Shown here: in pieces, positions 1 through 6,931 of the stretch
Numbering within the stretch: the first letter of the stretch is position 1
How the letters are laid out: every line of letters begins with the position of its first letter
Assembly (NCBI GenBank): GCA_047628755.1
Contig: JBLHVV010000043.1
Location: 1-23,787, forward strand
Length of the DNA stretch: 23,787 bases
Direction of reading: 5' to 3'
Source: Bermanella sp047628755
Lineage (GTDB): Bacteria; Pseudomonadota; Gammaproteobacteria; Pseudomonadales; Oceanobacteraceae
Made by a program: the position numbers and the translations under genes
The notes under the pieces: model-generated
What the model was told of the DNA's origin: nothing
Database searches by the model: none
The model's input: the letters and a program-made list of their open reading frames with translations, nothing else

Positions 1-147
1 CCTAAAGTTGAGAAGCCCAAGTTTGAAGCTCCTAAAGTTGAAACAAAAGCAGACAACGGTGGTAATCCAGGTGGAACACCCGGACGCGCTTACAACGACC
101 CACGTGAAGTTAAGCGTCGACGTTTGGAAGCTGAAGCTGCAAAATAA
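1..147 (+). CDS. rne: Ribonuclease E, C-terminal end (partial, 5' end outside window)
   Basis: The reading frame is open from the first base and stops at TAA 145-147, giving the last 48 residues of a longer protein. The tail has short PKVE/PKFE-type repeats (the 11-base unit CCTAAAGTTGA occurs at 1 and 31), a glycine-rich patch, and a basic end containing GRAYNDPRE followed by KRRR. That GRAxNDPRE-plus-basic ending is what I know from the disordered C-terminal scaffold of pseudomonad-type RNase E, the endonuclease that organises the RNA degradosome. The catalytic half is not in the window, so the call rests on the tail plus the neighbouring murB, the usual convergent partner of rne in Pseudomonas. 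Another proline/lysine-rich protein is possible but less likely. Confidence 0.75.
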   Translation, partial: PKVEKPKFEAPKVETKADNGGNPGGTPGRAYNDPREVKRRRLEAEAAK

Positions 148-167
148 GCTAAGTAAATTTAGCTGAT

Positions 168-198
168 AAAAAAAGGATGCCTAGCATCCTTTTTTTTT
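168..198. terminator. Bidirectional intrinsic terminator between rne and murB
   Basis: Stem GGATGC (175-180) pairs with GCATCC (184-189) around a 3-base loop. It is flanked by seven A on the left and nine T on the right, so both strands give a hairpin followed by a U tract. It lies between convergent rne and murB and probably ends both transcripts. Confidence 0.85.
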
Positions 199-293
199 GG
201 CCTGAAAAATGTGAGAAACTGATACCTGCGCCATAGACTGGTCAACAATATGGTTAGAGTAATTTCTGTATTTCAACTAGATTAAGACGATGA

Positions 294-1301
294 TCAGCTG
301 AAAACGCGCGGCTCTTGCTCTAACTCAATTCCATAATGCAATTTAACTAAACGCTTTATTTGTGCCGCAGCAAATTCAATGTCTGCCCCTGTTCCGCCAT
401 TATTTATAAGCACCAAAGCCTGATTTTTATGAACAGATACTGGGCCAAACGCTTTTCCTTTTAATCCTAATTGGTCAATTAGCCAACCTGCTGGTAATTT
501 AACCACATCCCCTTGGGGGTAATTAGGCACATTTGGATATTCTGTCTTAAACTCTTCAAAATAGGCTGAGGAGATAACAGGGTTTTTAAAGAATGAACCT
601 GCGTTCGGCAGCTCTACTGGATCTGGCAACTTACTTTTTCTTACTTCGATCACCCATTCAGATAACTCCTTAGGTGTAGGCATGCCCTGTTCTTCAGTCA
701 TGCTATTAAGAGGTGCGTAGCCGATTTTCACATTGGGTATTTTAGATAGCTCGAAGTCCACCGATGTAATTAAAGTTTGTCCATTTAACTTTTGTTTAAA
801 ACAGCTTTCACGATATGTGAATTCACACTGCAGAGCACTTAGTGAAAAATAAACGCCACTATTTAAATATATACCATTAACTCCCACTATAAAGTCTTTT
901 ACCTCTACACCATATGCACCAATATTTTGTACAGGAGAAGCACCTACTGATCCAGGAATATATGATAAATTCTCAAGACCGTACCATCTTTTTTCAAGTG
1001 CATACAAAACAAACTCATGCCAGTTAAGCCCCGCATCTACCCTTAGCTGAATTGTACTTTCAGTTTCTGACAACACCACGCATTGTTTCGCACTGTATTT
1101 TAATACTAAGCCAGAAATCTGGTCTGCCATCACTACATTACTACCACCGCCCAATACCTTTACTTCTAAGTTGTGTTGTTTTGCATAAACTAGAGATTCT
1201 TCAACATCAGCCGTATTCTCAGCATTTACAAAATATTCAGCAGTGGATTGAATGGCAAGTGTATTTAAGAGTTTTAGTGAATATTGTGTTTCTAACTTCA
1301 T
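294..1301 (-). CDS. murB: UDP-N-acetylenolpyruvoylglucosamine reductase MurB
   Basis: MurB is the cytoplasmic FAD enzyme that reduces UDP-GlcNAc-enolpyruvate with NADPH to UDP-MurNAc, the second committed step of peptidoglycan precursor synthesis. The 335-residue length fits type I MurB (E. coli 342). Visible landmarks are the FAD-binding LGGGSNV near residue 50, IPGSVGASPVQNIGAYGVE near 115-133, the Tyr-containing FTYRES segment, AGSFFKNP with the proton-donating serine at S236, and the C-terminal LEQEP, where E330 aligns with catalytic E325 of E. coli. No essential residue is missing. It lies 15 bp downstream of the phosphatase gene on the same strand, so the two are probably co-transcribed, and it converges on rne across a shared terminator. 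Confidence 0.96.
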   Translation of the reverse strand: MKLETQYSLKLLNTLAIQSTAEYFVNAENTADVEESLVYAKQHNLEVKVLGGGSNVVMADQISGLVLKYSAKQCVVLSETESTIQLRVDAGLNWHEFVLYALEKRWYGLENLSYIPGSVGASPVQNIGAYGVEVKDFIVGVNGIYLNSGVYFSLSALQCEFTYRESCFKQKLNGQTLITSVDFELSKIPNVKIGYAPLNSMTEEQGMPTPKELSEWVIEVRKSKLPDPVELPNAGSFFKNPVISSAYFEEFKTEYPNVPNYPQGDVVKLPAGWLIDQLGLKGKAFGPVSVHKNQALVLINNGGTGADIEFAAAQIKRLVKLHYGIELEQEPRVFS

Positions 1302-1316
1302 TTATTTGTATCCGCT

Positions 1317-1805
1317 TTACTTTTTAACTTCTAAATTCTTGAGAAAGCCGTGACAAGCGTCTGTTAATAAATCTAACACTAACTCAAACCCGTCACCTTC
1401 ACCGTAGTATGGATCGGGAACATCTTTATATCCTTTTGATCCGTATTTATCTAAAAACAAAAACAGCTTAGCTTTATTAGACCTTCTCTGACCGTTACTG
1501 AGAACACTATCGGTAGCCAAAGCACTTAGACTTTCGTAATTAGCTTGATCCATAGCAAATATTAGGTCGAATTCTAAAAAGTCATTGGCAGTTACTTGCC
1601 TAGCTTTTAATTGAGACATTGTAATGCCTCTTTTTAATGCCGCTTGCTGGGTACGTTCATCTGGTGCCTTGCCTATATGGTATGCTGCAGTGCCAGCACT
1701 ATCCAGTGTAACTTTGAGACCATTAGAGCTTGCCATATGTCGCAACACCGCTTCTGCAGTGGGAGATCGGCAAATATTCCCTAAACACACAAATAATATT
1801 TTCAT
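1317..1805 (-). CDS. Low-molecular-weight protein-tyrosine phosphatase
   Basis: A 162-residue protein of the LMW-PTP/arsenate-reductase fold. The N-terminal P-loop CLGNICRS has nucleophile C7 and phosphate-binding R13 (CX5R), and the general-acid loop VPDPYYG has D131. Length and motif order are normal, so it should be an active phosphotyrosine phosphatase. Its physiological substrate cannot be told from sequence. In relatives this gene lies between kdsB and murB; here it is 15 bp upstream of murB, while its upstream side faces a divergent gene instead of kdsB. The 154-bp gap 1806-1959 should therefore hold the promoter for ptp-murB and that of the divergent gene, but I see no convincing -35/-10 pair there. 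Confidence 0.93.
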   Translation of the reverse strand: MKILFVCLGNICRSPTAEAVLRHMASSNGLKVTLDSAGTAAYHIGKAPDERTQQAALKRGITMSQLKARQVTANDFLEFDLIFAMDQANYESLSALATDSVLSNGQRRSNKAKLFLFLDKYGSKGYKDVPDPYYGEGDGFELVLDLLTDACHGFLKNLEVKK

Positions 1806-1959
1806 AACAATCTTTTCCGCTTCAGCCGCTATTTTCGGTAATGCTTTGCCGCCATTGAACTAATAGTAATCAAAATACGTGTATTTTTTCATCTTTTATT
1901 GATTTGGCAAACAAAATGCTTAGTTAGTGCATCTTCATTAGATATTTAGTTTTAATATT

Positions 1960-2892
1960 ATGATTAATCAACCCCAACTCGCTATAAATCAGACCGCATT
2001 AAAGCTAAGCAGCAATCCTAGCAAGGTTGCGCCTGTCATCAGTGTAAAGGTAGCTAATGAAGCAACAAACCCCGTAAAAGCCCATTCAGAAGTTCCAATG
2101 TCGCTTCTTACTAGCAAACTAAATACGGCTACCGACCTAACTAGCGATATTTTACCTGAGCATAAGCAAAAAAGTGACAGAAACGCTAGCTTCTCAATGA
2201 GCCTAAACAATCGCTTAACCAAGCAAGAAGCTCGACTAGATAGACTAGAGAGCAATTTAGCCCAGTTATCTAATCATACAATTGGCTACAGAGAATTAGG
2301 GCTAGCATCTGCACTTTCTGTTTTAGTATTTACCAGTTTGGCCCTTGTTTTCACCATGTCAGACTCTAAGCAAGATCTAGAGTTTAAAATACTTGAGCAA
2401 CTAGACCCCACTGAACAGATTATACAGAGTAAAAATGACGTTTCTTTTTTGACAAAATTTATAAGCCATCCAAGAATTCAAAACTGGCTAAGTTCCACTA
2501 AAAAATACCCTATCCCGATACCAATTAAAAATAGTTATAAATGGCCACTAGAAAGGCAATTGAAAACCAAACCAATGGATTACAACACTTACAAACATGG
2601 CATAAACCTAAACGCCAAGTTGGGTGACCCTGTGGTCGCTATAGCAGCGGGTACAATATTGTTCAGTAATGACAATATTGCTGACTACGGTAATTTAATT
2701 ATAATTCAACACGATAACCATGTGATCAGTATTTATGGTAATAATTATTCAAATTACGTGAAAAAGGGGCAGAACGTCGGTAAAGGTGAGTTGTTAGCCG
2801 CGGTTGGCGAGACTAATGGCAACCAGCCTAGGCTTTATTTTGAAATTCGATACCAAGGCAAACCTCAAGATCCATTTTTATATTTCCAATAG
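1960..2892 (+). CDS. Membrane-anchored degenerate LytM/M23-domain protein
   Basis: 310 residues in three parts. First is a polar, Ser/Asn/Lys-rich N-terminus of about 110 residues, ending in a heptad-like stretch (RLTKQEARLDRLESNLAQL). Then comes one transmembrane segment near 111-131, and then a C-terminal LytM (peptidase M23, lysostaphin) domain at about 190-310. The domain keeps the NlpD/EnvC-like core (YGNLIIIQH, KKGQNVGKGE, LYFEIRYQGKP) but has lost the zinc ligands: the HxGxD position reads K212-H-G-I-N216, and the HxH position reads R291-L-Y293. By analogy with EnvC and NlpD it may regulate cell-wall amidases rather than cut peptidoglycan; that is inference. Unlike EnvC or NlpD it has no signal peptide or LysM domain, and the N-terminal part is probably cytoplasmic. 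It is transcribed against its neighbours and occupies the kdsB position. Confidence 0.75.
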   Translation: MINQPQLAINQTALKLSSNPSKVAPVISVKVANEATNPVKAHSEVPMSLLTSKLNTATDLTSDILPEHKQKSDRNASFSMSLNNRLTKQEARLDRLESNLAQLSNHTIGYRELGLASALSVLVFTSLALVFTMSDSKQDLEFKILEQLDPTEQIIQSKNDVSFLTKFISHPRIQNWLSSTKKYPIPIPIKNSYKWPLERQLKTKPMDYNTYKHGINLNAKLGDPVVAIAAGTILFSNDNIADYGNLIIIQHDNHVISIYGNNYSNYVKKGQNVGKGELLAAVGETNGNQPRLYFEIRYQGKPQDPFLYFQ

Positions 2893-2922
2893 ACCTAGCG
2901 GAAACCCATTACAAAACAACAG

Positions 2923-3108
2923 TTATTTAGCTAGTTTTTCATCAGTAGTTAAAGGTCGAGCTTTATCGGCCATCATTACCGGAATTTCATCATTAATTGC
3001 ATAGGCAACTGCGTCAAATTTACAAACAAGCTCATTAGCTTCTTTGTTAAAATTTAAGTTGCCCTTACATAAAGGACATACCAGTAATGAAAGTAATTTT
3101 TTATCCAT
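2923..3108 (-). CDS. Trm112/YcaR family small protein
   Basis: A 61-residue protein starting MDKKLLSLLVCPLCKG, matching the E. coli YcaR type of the Trm112 family (UPF0434). A CPxC pair sits near the N-terminus, a further Cys follows in ELVCKF, and then the typical INDEIPVM segment. An in-frame ATG at 3130-3132 would overlap the end of lpxK. I prefer the ATG at 3106-3108 because it matches the family N-terminus and begins just past the lpxK stop, with a GAGA ribosome site upstream. Trm112 partners methyltransferases in eukaryotes; the bacterial role is poorly defined. It ends the comEC-lpxK run. In relatives kdsB follows it, but here the next gene is convergent and 30 bp away with no obvious hairpin between. 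Confidence 0.88.
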   Translation of the reverse strand: MDKKLLSLLVCPLCKGNLNFNKEANELVCKFDAVAYAINDEIPVMMADKARPLTTDEKLAK

Positions 3109-3109
3109 A

Positions 3110-4102
3110 TTAGTCTCGATGTTCTCGTTCAAAATTTAGCGAATTTATTTTTTGAGAAAAGCGCTCAAAAAAAATATCAGACAAAGAAGCTTCTATTTCT
3201 AAAAACCACATATTATCATGGGCAAAGGGGCGGATTTTAACAGCATCTTTTTCTGTCATTAAAACTTGCCCTTTAAATTGCTTCAAATCGTTTATGCCAT
3301 AGGCATAATGGTCTGCAAATTTATTAGTGGTACAATTTATATTTAACGACAGGAGTGTATCAAAGAACTTATCTGGATTACCAATACCTGCAATAGCATC
3401 GACTACAGCACCAACCTTGAAACTATTAAGTGGCACTTTCCTACCCGTCTTTACACTTACCCAAGCTTTAGGGTTTATTGCAAAGTTAGTATTAGAAATT
3501 TCATGGGCGCTTTCTAAAATAAAGTCCACTGTGTTTAATCTACAGCTGGGCTCTCTTAAAGGACCAACTGGAATTAACTTTTGATTACCCAACCCACGAC
3601 TGCCATCAAGAACACAAATTTCTATATCTCTTGGTAAATCATAATGCTGCATCCCATCATCACTAATTACAATATCAACGCCTAAAGTCAATATATGCAT
3701 AAGAGCATTTTTTCTTTTAGGATCGATAACAATTGGGACATTTAACGAGTGAAATAACATATAGGGTTCATCTCCCACGAACTTACTATCGTCTACTGCT
3801 TTAATAGAATATGGAAAGGATGAAACTTCACCACCATACCCACGGCTAACAATGCCAGGTTTATAGCCCTCTTTCTGTAAGTAGCGAACTAAAGATTGCA
3901 CAACTGGAGTTTTACCAGTTCCTCCCACGGTAATATTCCCTACAACGATAACAGGAACCGGAGTAACGGAAGAATCCTTAATTGCTAAATATTCAGCTCG
4001 TTTTTTATTAACAACATGGCGATATAGCATCATTAATGGCCATAAAATATATGTCCATTTTGAGTCACCATACCAAGCAGATAAAAACATTCTCTCCAGC
4101 AC
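3110..4102 (-). CDS. lpxK: Tetraacyldisaccharide 4'-kinase LpxK
   Basis: LpxK transfers the gamma-phosphate of ATP to the 4' position of the lipid A disaccharide precursor at the inner face of the inner membrane. The 330-residue length matches E. coli (328). An N-terminal hydrophobic anchor (about residues 18-30) precedes the P-loop GNITVGGTGKTP (55-66). SRGYGG and the ISDDGMQHYDL motif, with the family's catalytic Asp/His region, follow, as does GPLREP. It lies 10 bp downstream of msbA, so flippase and kinase are made together. It ends immediately before the Trm112-like gene. Confidence 0.96.
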   Translation of the reverse strand: MLERMFLSAWYGDSKWTYILWPLMMLYRHVVNKKRAEYLAIKDSSVTPVPVIVVGNITVGGTGKTPVVQSLVRYLQKEGYKPGIVSRGYGGEVSSFPYSIKAVDDSKFVGDEPYMLFHSLNVPIVIDPKRKNALMHILTLGVDIVISDDGMQHYDLPRDIEICVLDGSRGLGNQKLIPVGPLREPSCRLNTVDFILESAHEISNTNFAINPKAWVSVKTGRKVPLNSFKVGAVVDAIAGIGNPDKFFDTLLSLNINCTTNKFADHYAYGINDLKQFKGQVLMTEKDAVKIRPFAHDNMWFLEIEASLSDIFFERFSQKINSLNFEREHRD

Positions 4103-4112
4103 GCTTTAAACC

Positions 4113-5858
4113 CTATCCATCAAACTGCATTTCATATAAGTTTTTATACGCACCTTTTTTATCAAGTAACTCCTGATGATTTCCACGCTCGATGATTTCA
4201 CCGTGATCAACCACCATAATAGTATCTACTTTCTCAATCGTACTTAATCTGTGGGCAACCACTATACTAGTACGGTTTTTCATTAGGGTGTCTAAAGCTT
4301 GCTGAATATAGCGTTCTGACTCGGTATCAAGAGCACTAGTGGCTTCGTCTAAAATCAATATAGGAGCATCTTTTAAAATCGCCCTTGCAATAGCCAGTCT
4401 TTGACGCTGGCCACCAGACAGCATCACTCCATCATCTCCAATCATCGTATCCATGCCTTCTGGCATTTGCTCAATAAATTCAAGTGCATGGGCAGCAACT
4501 GCAGCAGCGTAGACTTGTTTTTCAGTTTTGTGAGCAAGATCTCCGTAAGCTATGTTGTTATAAATGGTGTCATTAAATAATGTGACTCTCTGACTAACCA
4601 TGGCGATTTGATTGCGCAAATTCATCAAGTCATATTCTTTTAGATCATGGCCATCAAGCTGTATTACACCCGCTTCAGTATCATAAAAACGTGTAAGTAA
4701 ACTGATCAGGGTTGATTTACCACTTCCTGATTTACCAACCAACGCAATACTTTCACCAGCTTTAACGTCGATATTAATATTTTTTAAGACCTTTCCTGCA
4801 GTCCCTGGATATTCAAAACTTAAATCAGAAATTTTTAGGACTCCTAAAGTGCGCTCAGTTTTTTTTGTACCTTTATCTTTTTCTGGTTCGTTATCAATCA
4901 CATCAAATATACTTTTTGCTGCCACTACACCCTGCTGAATTAACGAATTAATAGCCGCTAAAGTTCTCATCGGCTTGGCAAGAGTACTGGCCGCAGTAAT
5001 AAATGCCATAAAGTCTCCAAAACCCATATCAGCTAATACAATAGGGTCTAGCGCCACCCACATCAATGCAGCAATGGCGCAAGCAACTATCATTTGCATT
5101 ATTGGCACGGTAATAGCTTTTACACCTGCAAATTTAATAGTTTGCACACGATTTTTATCACTGGTTTTTTCAAACCTGTCTTGTTCATAAGCTTGACCAG
5201 AAAACATTTTTACTTCTTGGTAAGCATTAATAGATTCACCTGCAACTTGCGTTACCTTGCCCATAGAATCTTGAACGTTGCCACTGTAGCGCTTAAAATA
5301 GGTATTAGCTTTTTTTACTATAATTGCAATAAAAGGTGCAGCTATAAAAAATATTAAGGTGAGTTTCCAATTCATCCAAAACATATAACTGAGTAAGAAT
5401 ATGACTGTTAGACCTTCACGAACTAAACTGGTCACAGCGCTTGTTATAGAACCATATACCTGTTCAACATCAAACGTTATCTTAGATATCAAGTGACCTT
5501 TAGAGTTCTGTTCGTAAAACTTATTTGGTAAAATCAAATAATGGTTCAAAACATTTACACGCAATTGATGAACAACTGAACGACCTACTCGGGCTAAAAA
5601 GTAATCCCCTAAAAAGCTACCAACACCACGCATTAAATAAATTCCTAAAATCATTCCTACTAATGCAAATCGTGCAGAATCAGTTGGATTACGGTAGGTC
5701 TCTTCAATAACCACCATCAAATGTGCCAATAAAGGAGCAGTTGATGCGTAAATTATAAACCCAGTAATGGCTAGAGAATAGGCGGCTTTCTGAGTGAGCA
5801 CATAGGAAAATAGGCGCTTGTAAAGCGCCCAGTCCGATTGAGTTTCTTGTTGTTTCAT
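4113..5858 (-). CDS. msbA: Lipid A export ATP-binding/permease protein MsbA
   Basis: An ABC half-transporter of 581 residues (E. coli MsbA 582) that flips core-lipid A across the inner membrane as a homodimer. The N-terminal half is a six-helix exporter domain containing the coupling-region segment SFLGDYFLARVGRSVV. The C-terminal half is the nucleotide-binding domain: Walker A GKSGSGKST (375-383), Q-loop MVSQRVTLF, signature LSGGQRQR, Walker B ILILDEATSALD and switch histidine in VVAHRLST. It is tightly packed (3 bp from exbD, 10 bp from lpxK). Location beside lpxK and length favour MsbA over other exporters of this class. Confidence 0.95.
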   Translation of the reverse strand: MKQQETQSDWALYKRLFSYVLTQKAAYSLAITGFIIYASTAPLLAHLMVVIEETYRNPTDSARFALVGMILGIYLMRGVGSFLGDYFLARVGRSVVHQLRVNVLNHYLILPNKFYEQNSKGHLISKITFDVEQVYGSITSAVTSLVREGLTVIFLLSYMFWMNWKLTLIFFIAAPFIAIIVKKANTYFKRYSGNVQDSMGKVTQVAGESINAYQEVKMFSGQAYEQDRFEKTSDKNRVQTIKFAGVKAITVPIMQMIVACAIAALMWVALDPIVLADMGFGDFMAFITAASTLAKPMRTLAAINSLIQQGVVAAKSIFDVIDNEPEKDKGTKKTERTLGVLKISDLSFEYPGTAGKVLKNINIDVKAGESIALVGKSGSGKSTLISLLTRFYDTEAGVIQLDGHDLKEYDLMNLRNQIAMVSQRVTLFNDTIYNNIAYGDLAHKTEKQVYAAAVAAHALEFIEQMPEGMDTMIGDDGVMLSGGQRQRLAIARAILKDAPILILDEATSALDTESERYIQQALDTLMKNRTSIVVAHRLSTIEKVDTIMVVDHGEIIERGNHQELLDKKGAYKNLYEMQFDG

Positions 5859-5861
5859 TGT

Positions 5862-6275
5862 TTACTTAGCTTGTTTACTAGTGATACTCAAACGCGAGAA
5901 TCCCAATTGACCTGCGGCATCCATGGCTCTAACCACAGATTCGTGAGGAGTCGCTGCATCTGCTGTAATAATAAATGGCAGGCTTCGGTCCCCTTCTGAT
6001 ACTTTTTCTATTGCTTGCTTTAAAGTGATCAATTTATTACTGATTAATGCTTTGCCATTAATGCTGTACTGACCATCTTTATCAATTATCACTTCTACCA
6101 TTTGTTTAGGGGCATCTGAAACTTCTCCATCAGCCTCTGGCAGATTAATAGACATATGATTTTCTTTAGTAAAAGTGGTGCTTACCATAAAAAATATTAG
6201 CAATAAAAATACAATATCGATTAGAGGCGTTAGGTTTAGACTTAACTCCTCTTTTCTTTGGCGCTTAAAATTCAC
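5862..6275 (-). CDS. exbD: ExbD/TolR-family biopolymer transport protein
   Basis: A 137-residue protein with one N-terminal transmembrane helix containing the family signature LTPLIDIVFLLLIFF, whose Asp is the proton-carrying residue of ExbD/TolR. A periplasmic domain (about 45-137) follows. With the ExbB-like product encoded 3 bp upstream it should form an inner-membrane motor that couples proton-motive force to an outer-membrane or envelope partner. There is no tonB or tolA nearby, so the partner is unknown, and the placement next to msbA is typical of the lpxK-linked copy in pseudomonads. ExbD and TolR cannot be separated safely by sequence alone. Confidence 0.9.
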   Translation of the reverse strand: MNFKRQRKEELSLNLTPLIDIVFLLLIFFMVSTTFTKENHMSINLPEADGEVSDAPKQMVEVIIDKDGQYSINGKALISNKLITLKQAIEKVSEGDRSLPFIITADAATPHESVVRAMDAAGQLGFSRLSITSKQAK

Positions 6276-6278
6276 AGA

Positions 6279-6908
6279 TTATTCCCCAGTCGACCCAGCA
6301 ACCTCGCGGTCCCCGTGTAATACGTCAACTAACTTAACCGCCTCCTGCTCCATGAAGTTTACAATTTCGTCAATACGTCGCTCAAATATGCGATAAAAAA
6401 CCAAAGCTGGAATCGCAATAATCATGCCTGCTGCGGTAGTAATTAATGCCTCTGAAATACCCCCAGCCAATGCACCAGCATTACCTGTGCCCTGCGCCAT
6501 AATTTCATTAAATACCGAAATCATGCCTAAAACAGTACCTAGTAATCCCATCAAAGGCGTTACCGCTGCAATAGTCCCTAACGCAGACAGGAAACGTTCC
6601 ATTTCATGAACGGCCTTAGAAGCGGCTTGCTCTATGGCCTCCTTAGTAATGTCCCGGCCATGTTTAGAATTAGCCAAGCCTGCGGCAAGAATAGCACCTA
6701 AATGGCTGCCCTCTTTAAGCTGCTTTAAATGAGTTGCATCAAGCTCTTCATTTTTAATCCAAACCCAGACTTGGGCCAATAGGTGTTGTGGGGCGATTTT
6801 ACTGGATCTAAGCGTCCAAAAACGCTCAATACTAATGGCTACGGCTAAAACTGAAGCCAGCATTAGCGGTATCATCATCCAACCGCCTGCAAATACAAGT
6901 TCTTTCAC
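6279..6908 (-). CDS. exbB: ExbB/TolQ/MotA-family proton channel protein
   Basis: A 209-residue inner-membrane protein. An N-terminal helix (GGWMMIPLMLASVLAVAISIE) precedes a cytoplasmic loop of about 90 residues. A helical hairpin follows (TPLMGLLGTVLGMISVF and ALITTAAGMIIAIPALVFY) with the conserved Thr/Gly faces that line the ExbB proton path. The short C-terminal tail is polar. It is the channel partner of the ExbD-like protein, and the genes are 3 bp apart. It follows comEC by about 23 bp, with an AGGAG-like ribosome site in the gap. Sequence does not decide between a Ton-type and a dedicated lipid-A-locus motor. Confidence 0.92.
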   Translation of the reverse strand: MKELVFAGGWMMIPLMLASVLAVAISIERFWTLRSSKIAPQHLLAQVWVWIKNEELDATHLKQLKEGSHLGAILAAGLANSKHGRDITKEAIEQAASKAVHEMERFLSALGTIAAVTPLMGLLGTVLGMISVFNEIMAQGTGNAGALAGGISEALITTAAGMIIAIPALVFYRIFERRIDEIVNFMEQEAVKLVDVLHGDREVAGSTGE

Positions 6909-6931
6909 CTAATACTCCTTAGGTCTTATTT

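Noticed and set aside
1..41. Short direct repeat CCTAAAGTTGA as a mobile-element or CRISPR repeat
   Set aside because: Two in-frame copies within the RNase E tail, encoding a PKVE-type repeat; no spacers or element genes.
3109..3132. Upstream in-frame ATG for the Trm112-like gene (adds 8 residues)
   Set aside because: It would overlap the end of lpxK, and the family N-terminus begins MDxxLL; the ATG at 3106-3108 fits better.
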